From the NCBI GenBank assembly GCA_905250885.1, contig CAJNOQ010002175.1, positions 1 through 25,837 on the forward strand: a stretch of 25,837 nt of DNA. The letters run 5' to 3'. The stretch is from Didymodactylos carnosus (taxonomy: Eukaryota > Rotifera > Eurotatoria > Philodinida > Philodinidae). The position numbers and the translations under genes are program-made. Below are positions 1-11,800 of this stretch, one piece after another (the first letter of the stretch is position 1; every line of letters begins with the position of its first letter). The notes below the pieces were generated by a model that saw only the letters and a list, made by a program, of their open reading frames with translations, was not told the DNA's origin and made no database searches.

Positions 1-3000
1 CGGTTGTTGTAAATGAAATTTTGATAACATCGATACATAATCTAATATAACATAAATAATTGTTGAACGAAAATGTTCTCTACATTGCACAACAAGATGA
101 GTCGATAATCTGAAAAATAGATCATAATTAGTGTACAAATATCTACATTTAACGAATATATACATACTTGCTTATATTTCTCGCTGCATCAACAATTAAA
201 TCTAGTTCACTAGCACTATTCTGATATTGTTTCAAGACATTTTTTGACTGTATTACGGTTGCATTCAATAACACTAGAAAAACAAAATAGATAAATTTAT
301 TTTTAATAGTTTAAAATTGAATGAAGATGGGCACCTACATTTAAGAATCAATTCAATAGCTGGTACATTTTTGCATAATGTATTTGAATGATGTTTTAAC
401 AGTTGTGATACGATTTTACAACATAATTCTTCTATGATGAGAAATTCGTGAGGTTTAAATAATTCCAATGGTAAATGTAAACAACATTGAAGAAAACTCA
501 TAGCTGTTTGTGAACGAAGTTTTGACTAAAATAAAAAATACATATAAAATAGTGAACTAACTATTCTAAATAAGTTAGAACTAAACACTTCACCTTTCTT
601 GAGTTTAATACATGAAAACAAAATGTTAAAGTAAATTTAATAATTTGAAAATATTCTTGAAGAGATTCATTATCACTAAGCCTATTAGAATATAATAAAC
701 TTGTACGAATTAATAATGGACCACATTGACTAGAAATCTAAAAGATAATAATAATAATAATAAAAAATTTATTAGATTTATAGAATTAATATTTTTTGTT
801 TACCTCATTGATTCTACTTCCAAAATGTAAATCTTTCTCTTTATCTAATTGACATTCTAGTATTGTTAGCATAAACATTAACGATTGTTCAAATTCTATG
901 ACACTAACAACTGGAATAGACTAGAATAAATGAAAAAGAATGCAAATATTTATCGATACATATATCTTTCAACTTACAATATGTTGAATTGCCGTTTGAC
1001 ATAATTCTTGAAATTGATCTAAATTTAAATATTGATTAATTCTTATTGATATTATTTGTTGAAATCGTTCATCATTTTGATATTTTGAACAATATTTTAT
1101 ATATAATTCAATATCATCTGTATTTAACAGTGACCATTGTTGACCATACACAAGTAATAATTCTTTATTTTCTTCATTATCAACAAAATCTAATTCAGCT
1201 GAATAAGATTTCCATGATAAACGAATAAATTCAATAAATTGATCACTTTTCATACGTATTTCTGGTAATAACATGAGACAATGAGCAAGAGAATATTGTG
1301 GATTCATTGTTGAATAAATAGAACTTTTTGATGATTGTTGTCCATAAGATTTTATTAATTGTTCATATAGATTACATAATTCATCTACAATTTCAGTATA
1401 TTCAAATGTATAGATTTGTTTAAAACATTTCAGTAATGGTATACAATGTTCTAGATATTTTAACTTTTGATAATAATCTAATTTTTTTATTTCCTATATA
1501 AAGTGAATAGTAAACATCAAAATTTATTAAATTTAAACATAAAAAAATATGTATAGATTACCTTGATCGTGTTATGCATTTGTTTGATGATATAAGTATG
1601 ATATTGTGTGTTAGATGAATACACGTTGAGTAACTGACTCTTGGCTATAGTTGATGCTACATTTTCCGATAATATATATTCTAATATATTTGATAAAAAT
1701 AGTTCGGGTAAGTTAACACCATTCATTGTATTACATATATCAATTAGAATTTGTAATGATAAAACATTCTGATGACTGGTCTTCTTCATTATCAACCAAC
1801 CAATTGAAACTAATAAATGGCATGATTTTATTGAAGTATAATGAATTGATGATAATAACTAAAATGTAAAGTAGATAATAAATAATCTATATAAATGTGA
1901 AACTTGACTTGAATAATTATATTTAGTTAGTTTTACAACCGCTTAGTAGTTAGCATAGTGCCACTTAGTAGTTACTAGAGATTCAAATAGAATTCATTTC
2001 TGAAAGAATCAAAAGAAGATATCACGACCGGTTTCGACCTTTCTCAAGAGTCTCGTCAGGCGGTTTCCTTCAAGAAAGACAGAACTAAGGCACGACAAAG
2101 CAACACAATTCAGTCCACACCGTATGAGCGTGTTACTATTCCTTGTTCTTATCGAACAAAGAACGATAACTTTCACACGACGAGAATGGAGCATGAGATC
2201 ACTGTACATTGCCTTGCTTTTATACATAAACTGTATCTAGTAAGTTCCACTCAACAGTCGTTGAGACAAATGTGAAAAGCACCACACTTATGGTTCGATC
2301 TTGGGAAGTGGTCACCCATCTTCTTAATAATCATAGTTTTTGACATCATAGAGAAAGACATTACGTCACAATTCTCTATTTTATAGTGCCTAACTTCATA
2401 ATAATGCATGGTTTGATCTTCAGAAGTCATGGCCACCCATCCTCTTACTAGTCATGCTCGTTCACAGTGGAGAAAGACAAAATTAGTGATTCTTTCAGAA
2501 ATGAGTCTCTGTTTGAGTCTCTAGTAACCACGAAGCGGTTGTAAAATTAACTAAATAGGTAATCATTAATTGTCTATATCTAAAAAATATTAGTACATAC
2601 GGTGACAATATTTGCATCAGTTAATGAAATGGTTTGATCACTTATTTTAGTTACTAAATAATCATATAATGCGCTAAAGAGATGAGTAAAACATATTTTC
2701 ATGCATCGTTTGTTTTCCAGCAAAAAAGAAATTCAACTTACGTGCCATTATCATTTATCTCAAAATAATATTCCATACTATCCGTATAAGTTGATTTTCT
2801 CTTTTTATTTGATGTTTGTAAATCATTTTCTCTCACTGTATCTTGTTGTTGTTGAATAAACTTTTCACAAATGGCAATTATCAACATTTGTAAACGTTGT
2901 TCATTTAATAAAAATAATAATTGAAATCTAAATAAATAAAATATTATCGAAAGGATTTATATATAATTAACTTTATATGTACATACGATTTATTGTCGAT

Positions 3001-6000
3001 AATTTGATCAATAAATGTTCGAATCAGTTTCATTTGTGTTTTATGAGATAATCGAAATAAGAATGGTTCAACTTGTTGGAGAACACTTGACGATATGTTT
3101 GGATGCTCTAGAAAATCTTTCAATTGGGTTAAAACAATATGAACGTCACTTTGTTCGTCAAATGATAATAAACGATATAAACGTTGACAACACAGTTGAA
3201 ACTAAAAACAGAAAATTGTTGAGAGATAAGCGAGCAGCAATAAGTTCGTTTCATCTACTGAATAATAAGAGATATAGCGGTGATCAAAAGTATAGCACTC
3301 AACAACTATATCAGCGATTGATCTGAAACCTGCTTAGTATAGAGATTCACTTTTAGTTTTAAAATAGTGATATGCTTTCGGTAGAGAACAGCTATAGGTA
3401 TGAAGTTTAATTGCATATAGACTGAACTAGACAATCTCTCAATCCCTAGAACCAAGTTAAATATTATTTGTACATCTATTTTAAGACATTTCACAGAGCA
3501 TTCTATGTTTTATTTTCAATATTTGTCTTAATGTGTGAAGTTAAGTTTAGGAAAGTATAAGCGTATTTTACACAAAATAAACTCCAACTATTTCTACAAC
3601 AATCTAAAAGTTTTGGCTCAAAATATTGATTCTGGTTAATGTTAGACTATTTGTGATGAAAATAATGTGATATAGGTAGGAGAAGAGAAACATAATGGGA
3701 AAAAATATGTGGACGTTTTCGTCTGATGGTTAAAAGGAGTACTCTACTACTTTTTATAAAGAAATACTACTACTGCTGCTCACTCGTTGCAGATATTATG
3801 CTGAGCATGTTCTTGATTGATACCACAATAATGCGCACCCACTTTTACTAGACTATTCGATGCGCGCATTATTTAACTCTCATATTTTTGCTTTGTAATC
3901 TAAAAACAATTGTAGAGTATTGTCTGTCAATGTCTAAGCTAAAACATTGTTTTCTGACTGAAATATTCGAAATTTCATAAGCAAGGCGTCAAACATAAAA
4001 CGGTCGTAGTTTTGAAGGATTGAGAGCTAAGATATGAAAACTATAGGGAAAGTAGATGACAAAGAAGATGTTTCTCAAGATGAGTCACTCGATCTGTAAT
4101 CTTCCATTAGCTCAAGAAATAAACAAGCGTTGATTCAGAATTATTAAAAATGCCAGAACTCAGCAACGAGAGAGAATCAGAAAAGTACGTCAGAGCACAC
4201 TGTTTTCTCTCTTGCGTTCAAACTCGGGACATTAGTTGGTACGTAAACTCAAAACTTTCATCTAATAAATATGAGTTGGTCAAAAACGAACAAGTGTACA
4301 AAATAAGTACAAATTTTTCATCTTAGTTCACGTGCCAAGTGCATCAATGCCGTTTAGATGATGTAGTGAATGAATTAAATGGAATTGTAGACTTTATACA
4401 GCGTCCGTAAGAATCTCGATTTTAAATAAAAATTAAAACGTAGAGACTCAATTCCAAGTTCTTATCATCAAATGTTATCTAATTGTGAATAATTACAGAG
4501 TTCGAGATAGGCCGAAGGTTGGTGTAAGTGGACTTCTAGAACATCTCAAGCGTGTAGCGTGGTAGATAAATTCCAGTTAGTATCAGAGGTTACGATTAGG
4601 GTACAGAAGGGTGGTGATTCTCATTCTAAAAAGGTTTTGGACCTGTCAATTTCCTTATTCTGATTCGAAATAATCGAAAATTCGATTACCACGAGCAATT
4701 CCATAAAAAATAAAGAATTCTAACGAGAAATGTTCTTTTCTGGATTTTAAGTTGTGTCCTACGCCACTCATTGGACCATTCCACACTTAGTGTGCAGCAA
4801 TTCTAGAATTTTTTTTACTTGATGCATTTGCACGAAATAATTACACCTCTATAGAGAAAAGCTTGCACATCATCACGAAATCAAATCATACAAAATTTCA
4901 ACTCAATATCTCTCGTATAATTTTCGAGATATCGAGATGGCTATCATTTTAATTTAATACATGTGTACATGTAATTGAAATCCTGTGAGGAATCGTTCTG
5001 TTGAGTTCATACACGTACCAGAATGTTTCTTAGGTCGTCTTCGTTTTCGTTGTCGATGACTTGTCGGTGAAATTCTAACCATTTCTGTTTTGTAAATAGA
5101 TATCCATTATGATTAAGTGTAGCTGTGTCTTTATCTTTCACTGTTTCATCATCTGTCGTTGACATCGACCAGGTAAAATGTAAATAATTTGAAAATGATG
5201 ATAAAGCTAGGGCAAACCAACCCATTGATAAATAACACTTTAAAATTGTTTGAGTAACAATTGGACCAAACTAAAATAAATAAATTTTATGTCGTAGTTA
5301 AATGGAGATATTAAAATTACCATTTCGAAGAGAAAAACGGTCTTGTATCAAAAACATTGGTAAACATACTTTTGGATATTTTTCCTTTTGTTGTAAAATT
5401 TCGTCTTGTAATAATATGAGAGTTTGATTATATTTCATCTCACATTGTTCTAAATGTTGTTTGGGTATGTGTAAATCAAATATTCGATAAGAATTAAATA
5501 AACATGAAAGAAATTGAATCAATATTAAACGAATAGCATTTGTTTTACCTAAATATCAACAAATATAAATTTATAATTGATTACTAAGTGTCACATCGTT
5601 CTAATACATACCATCAACAGAACTCAATTGGTCTAATAATGATTGCCATATTTCATTAACCACACTATGCTGACACGAATGAATATATTCTTGATACCTA
5701 GAATGAGAGAAAAATTTTGCTTAAGCTTCTTTTCGTCATCCTCTAAGATACAAAATAAAGAAAACGGCTTGGCTAGGTAACTCTACTACCGCAATGTCCT
5801 TTCGTAACATTTTTTCTGTATTTTGTTTCTTTCATAGTTTTCGAACAAAAGTAGATCCAGAGTTCTGCAACATCTTAAAGTGAAGGGAAAAGTGTGTTGA
5901 ACATGTTGAGATGTTTCCATACTCCACATAATCTTTTGTTCAAAAGCTGTAATAAAAATACAAACATTTACTTTTTCGGATATGTTTTGTTCGAAAGATC

Positions 6001-8802
6001 ATGTACAGTGTGAAAACATATCAACATGCCCAACACACTTTTCTCTCCACTTTAAGACGTTGCAGAACTCTGAATCTGTTTTTGTTCGAAAACTATGAAA
6101 GAAACAATGTGAGAATATATTTTATGGGATTCAGTGATCTATTTACCAAAATGATGTATGGCTTTCATATAGCTAATTAATGAACAATATATTCGTGTGT
6201 AATCATCTTTATGAAAGAATACTGAAAGGATTAAGAGAGACAATGTCAACAGTTGATCATGCAGCACATTGGCACAATTCTTGTATTTTTATAACGAGTA
6301 CAGTGAAGATGTTCACATGTTTTGATTTTGTAGCGAATACAAAACATTTTACCGTTCAAAAATATTTGTTTGTACGTGAATTGTTAAATCTGTGACAAGT
6401 TTACAAGCTGAATGCAATTTTTTTGGTATTTTTGCTAATGTTCTCATTCGATAATATAAATCAATATAATCAATAAGAAATATTGATAAAGCATCCTATA
6501 TTGAAAACAATTCAGTTTAACAGTTACAACAATCTTTCTGTTGTTCTTACTGGATCATCAGAAATTGTACCAAATATGTCAGGTAACATTGTTTCGATTA
6601 ATGATGGATTTAAATGTAAACATGTAACACATAAATTTGAATACAATTGTTTACTAAAATAGAGAACTAGCTTTACATTTTCAATATATCATACATCAAT
6701 TATTCCTTTAGTCACAGGTATACTATAAACTGAACTATCATCATTTACACTGAAGATGATATAAAAATTGTTGTAGAGCAAATATGCAATATATCCAAGT
6801 TTTTGGATTGTCTGACTGATAGTGAAAAAGATATGAGGAACAAGGCATAATAATTATATATAACGTGAGTGTAACTGAATAAGATTTATGCGTACTTTGA
6901 TGAATTCAGATATGTTACTAATAATTGTTTCATCCAATTGATTACATCTTCACTTTTCTCATCCATCGTTAATAATTGATCAAACAGATGTCTTTCATCC
7001 AAGATCTACACAAGATGAGAATAAAATGGATCACATTGTATATTTGAGTATCTCACTTTTACCTTACCTGTAATATTCGTTGTATTCCATTTAAATAAAC
7101 CTGTTCATTAGCATTTGTTATTAACATTTTATCAAAATACTGCAGTGAATAAAATATTTCTGATGGAGTTTGTTCTACTAACATTACACAATGGCGATAG
7201 AATATTGGAAGAAAATCAATAATAGCTTGACTAGTATTTGGATTCTAGAATAGATTAGTTTCTTGAACTATTAACTAAACCTTTACAAAATATAATCTCT
7301 TGATAGTGTCTGACCACAGATTATTTCAATCGAAAAGCAAGAACTTACTTTAATTTGTATTTGAATTTGTTGAAATATTTGTGCACAGGTAAACGATCGT
7401 TTCTGTTCATCTTCAGACGTTGTAGAAATGTAATGAATATATTCACGATAAGACGAATTCCACATTCTAAGAAATAAGTACCCATGAGAGTACAAGTCAA
7501 GCAATGACTGACTTGGCCATTTTTATTTTTCTATCTAACCAAAAACGTTCAACGTGATTCAAAGTGTGTTATAAAAAAGAACTTTAGATCTTAGACTACA
7601 ACGTTTACGTAATAGTTCTTAATTCACCCATGATCTGATTAAAAACGTTTTCTTCATCAGACAAAAGTTCAGTTCACACTTCTCGTGTTTCATTTCACGT
7701 TAAACATTCGTAAAGCAACATATCAATAGAGGCAGTGATTGCCTTCCATTTATGTATATACAATTTTTCAAAAATACTATTAGTTTAGTTTTAGAGAAAC
7801 TGTTTCAATTTGCGAATTCCAAAAATATGGACGATGAAAACTTTTGTAGGTAAGCGTCTCTTGCAAGAGAATATTTTCTCTTCAAAATGCGACGTTTTTC
7901 AACTCCGTTGCTGTAAAGTTATAACCAAAATGCTTTTAATTAGAAAAGCGTCTCATCTTGTAAAGAAAATATTCAAATACAAGGAGCACTTGTTTACGAC
8001 AGTTTATATTATCAATATTTTTGAATTCTTAAATCAACAAAGTGTCTCAAAAGTAAAACTAAAAAGTGTACGAAATTTTATTCTAACAACATAGAACTAA
8101 TCTACGGCTGTTGTTTGGTTTTTACACTCTTTTCGATGGTGTATTTAAAAAAAGAAGAATTTATCGATGTTTGACTTAAAACTTTATGCTCACTCCATGA
8201 AACATTTAGATTTAAAAGTACGGTAACGATATTTTTGGAAATTTCGTTTAAGTAAATGGAAGGTAAACACTGCCTCTGTTGATATGTTGCTTTACGAATG
8301 TTTAACGTGAAACGAAACACGAAAAGTGTGGACTGAATTTCTGTCTGATGAAGAAAAAGTTTTTAACCAGATCGTGGGTGAATTGAGAATTATTATATGA
8401 ACATTGTAGTCTAAGTTTTTTGAGGTACTTATAAATCTCCTCCCATAATGGAACTCTGCCACAGTACTGGTTTTAGTCTAAGAAATACTTTCGATCGTTA
8501 CTAGGAAGCAGAAAACTTATCGCAATAGGAGAGCATCCATAAGAACTCGACTAGTTGGACAGAATAAAGCGCCAAGGCTAGTGTACTTTGAAACTTTTAG
8601 AGTGTCCTTGATTAGATAGAAAAAGATAATTGAAAAGTCGGCTAAACTATTATCAAACACTTTATGACATGTTTTTTGTATCAACGTACCGATTGAATAA
8701 AATCTGATTGATTATTTCATCAATAATCGGTTGTAATTGTTTATTTTCATATCGAACTTGGACACATAAACCGAACAACGTTTTACAATAAGAGGTCAAC
8801 AC
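1..8802 (-). CDS. URB2: URB2 exons 5-23 (residues 132-1208)
   Basis: Nineteen exons carry the helical body and most of the C-terminal Urb2/Npa2 region. Most introns here are 55-105 bp. Exceptions are intron 5 (7467-8689), intron 8 (6654-6895), intron 10 (5698-6352), intron 13 (3202-5018) and intron 16 (1859-2600). Introns 5, 10 and 16 are long because each holds an inverted-repeat element. Exon 12 has two possible donors: 5369 gives a phase-0 join to exon 13, whereas 5323 leaves one extra base and leads to a stop, so 5369 is chosen. Exon 18 is the largest (516 nt). Exon 23 (109-1) encodes HFRSTIIYVILDYVSMLSKF and runs off the window in phase 0. About 40-50 C-terminal residues and the poly(A) site lie outside. 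Confidence 0.9.
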
Positions 8803-11800
8803 CTAGAACAACAACAAATATGGAGTTATAAACACTTTCTTCGCTTACTATTGAACGTTCGACTACTAGACAAATGAAACTATTGAATCTTGGTTACTTG
8901 ATTGTCTACGAAAAATTAAAATTAAATATTCTATGAAAATATCTAAAAATTCGTTTTTTCTTTAATTTTCCAATGATTGTTTTGTGATAATGCTTATTGA
9001 TTTCGTTTATTTATGTTATTTTGATGCAAAACAAATCATCACACTATGCTAGAGCAATTGAGAATAAAACACACTACTTAAATAATACATCATCTAATCC
9101 TCAATCATCTTTCTCATTATATGATTTCAATACGGTATATAAACAATATACAATCACATGTAAAAATCAAATATCAACGAACATCAATGTAGATGGAATT
9201 TCACATCAACAACGACTACCTTCTATTTCTCAAAAAACAGGTAATGATAGAGACTTAGAGCACATTAAAATAATTCATTATGAACATGCACAACGACTGA
9301 ATAAGACGAAACGCAACTGTATACTTCATCTTCCACCGATACGCAATGAATGGGGTAGAAAAAAACAGACAATTATTAAAAACTTATGTTCTTTAACTAA
9401 TTTTTATTGACTGCACATACCTGTCCGTAAAAACTTGGTTATTTTGTCTCATGCTAAAGTCATTAGACGCTCAAAAGTCGTAATTTAACGTTTTCTTGCA
9501 CATACATTTCTCTTCCACTCTATCAAACTTTTTCTTTAGAAAAACAAAGAATTTTGAGCCTAATTTCATCATAAATTAGTTGAGATTCGTTTTTGTTGAA
9601 TATATAAATGAGTTGTTCAAACTAAAAGCAGTCTAAAATGTCTATGAGTACTGTAAACAGTGACAAACACATGATTTTTACTCTATGTTATGTTAAAGGA
9701 AACGCTCTTGATGTCGAAAAACAGGTGGAGAGAAAACATCTGTTTCAAAATTGTTCAAGTAAACAAGATCGTTTTCGACAAAAGAGATTGTTGGATCAAT
9801 ATCGTTTATTTGACATGAAAGAGAGTATAATGAAAAACTATACAAATAATGGCGTGAGAGATGGACGAGATGACGTCGTCGAAACTCCAATAACACATGT
9901 AGTCAGAGTACCGAATTGTATTCAGATAGATAAACAGCGAAGTTCAATACATCATGAAGAATGGAAAAAAGCAACACTTAGCAAACAGTTACATGTGAAT
10001 CGTCAAAGTAAGACAAAAATCTGCTTTGCACTTTAGACGGTTAATCCTCATATACTAATGTGAGTATTAATCGCTATTACCACTTTTGCGTTTTTGAACT
10101 AAGAGTATTGTAGTACAAAAATCAGAGGCTTCGGCGAGGATAGGCACACACATTTCGGAGTAAAAATTCTTTTTTTTCGAAAGTTGACGGCCTATTTACT
10201 CTTAAATTTGGCGAAAAATTTAAACGCAGAGGAGTGTTCTCTCCGCTCGCCTAGTCGGAGCACCGCTGTGGACAATGTTGTTCCAAACTCAATCATAAAG
10301 TTCATGCAATTTAAATATTCGGCATAACTTTACTAAAGTAGTAGTCCCTAGTTCGTAGTTCAAAACAGAATTCAATGAAGAAGCCTAAACTGATCACATC
10401 AAGCGTGCATAAGATCCGATAAAAGTCAAATACGGTCATCTAGCGCTCGTGAGTTCTTTTAATATTACGAAAAATTATTTTCATGTTTAGATAGTTCGCG
10501 ATCAATAACTCAGTTGAAATTAGTTACGGAAAAATTTAAAAAATCTAATTTAAGCGAAACTGAAACATCGACATCAATAAAATCCAATATTGAAGAAGGA
10601 TCTCAATTATCGTTAGAGGATAAATATCGATCGATCATGATTAACTTAGAATCGAGAAAAAATAATGTAGCGAATGATTATGTTCTTGATTATGACAGAC
10701 CTGTTCACATTTCCGAACTAAGATTCAACGTTGATTCACAACATTCAACATTAATCTCTGCACGTTATTCTAAGAAGATTGAAACACTACCAAAAATAAA
10801 TATAGGAAAACAACAACAACAAAAGCAGATCCTCTATGACAATACACAATTGCCCTCAATTTATGCTAACAGGAAGCAGTTTATTGATGAGACTCTTGCA
10901 TTATCTAATATCAAAATGAAGCAAAATAAAATGATTCAATTGATAAGAATTAAAAATACTACACAACAAGATGAATTGTCACCGTTAGATGAGCATAGTT
11001 TATCAAAAAATGATAGAGAAAGTGAAGAAAAATATCAACAAGATTTAATAGCATTGCAGAAAGGTATACACTCCTTTTTTTGTACAAGATCCAATCCACT
11101 ACACTGGACATAATCTTTTCAAATACTTTCAGAAACGTTCTATGATTGTCAAACGTGCCTGAACGATATAAGAGTTTCACTGTTAACCACTAAACAATCA
11201 ACAATGGCCATGATACTCTATAAATCATTGGTGTCCATGCAATTACCATCTAGTTTACATTACATATCAAAATATAAAACTCCAAAAAAGTTTACTATGT
11301 ACAAGAGCTATATTAGATATTCAATAGGGAGCAATAGTCTAACTAAAAATTTGATCAAATTTTACCAATTGCCAAAAAATATTCTTTATTCTAAATCCAC
11401 TGATACTCAAATACTGTTGTTAACAGAAGATCTACAATCTGTCAAAGAAGTAATCGATCATATGCGGATAGTAACAGTAACACCATTTGAGACAATATCA
11501 GCGAGAAAAGCGTATGATTGGAAGAAAACTCTAGGTGATGATGGTTCTAGAAGAAATGAAATTCTAGTTGCGCTCGATATCTGTGAAGCCGAGTCTTATG
11601 GAAGTACAAAATCAACATCCACCACTAAAATAGTTGAAGTAGTTGTAATATCTCAAAATTTAAAGTGACTTGACTTGTTACTTTCTTTTTTTTGGTTACC
11701 TTTCAGAAGCAAGCAGAAAAGGTCTCTTTGGATACAGACGCAAATGGTGATGCTATTAATCCAGATAAATCACTTAAACGAATAAAAATGAGATCTAATG

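Noticed and set aside
1046..1228. 60-codon plus-strand open frame
   Set aside because: Antisense shadow of URB2 exon 18.
2009..2436. Two short minus-strand open frames (2009-2227 and 2251-2436)
   Set aside because: They lie inside the repeat element with the hammerhead motif, have no domain features, and one spans the ribozyme.
3015..3326. 103-codon plus-strand open frame
   Set aside because: It lies opposite URB2 exon 14 and its start is inside that exon; the minus-strand reading fits the spliced protein.
6180..6395. 71-codon plus-strand open frame
   Set aside because: It overlaps URB2 exon 10 on the other strand, whose frame and splice phases are well supported; this is an antisense shadow.
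7810..8320. Open frames at 7810-8094 (+) and 8102-8320 (-)
   Set aside because: They lie within the inverted-repeat element of intron 5; the second runs into the terminal repeat. Nothing resembles a transposase.
1..8802. Exportin or importin-13-like nuclear transport receptor
   Set aside because: The helical repeats first suggested this, but segment order does not match exportin-4 or importin-13, whereas the N- and C-terminal regions align in order with URB2.
9693..9896. Minus-strand open frame opposite exon 1 of the nested gene
   Set aside because: Antisense shadow; the plus-strand frame continues through a matching splice to the next exon.
10959..11180. Minus-strand open frame opposite exons 2-3 of the nested gene
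   Set aside because: It spans the intron between those exons and has no supporting features.
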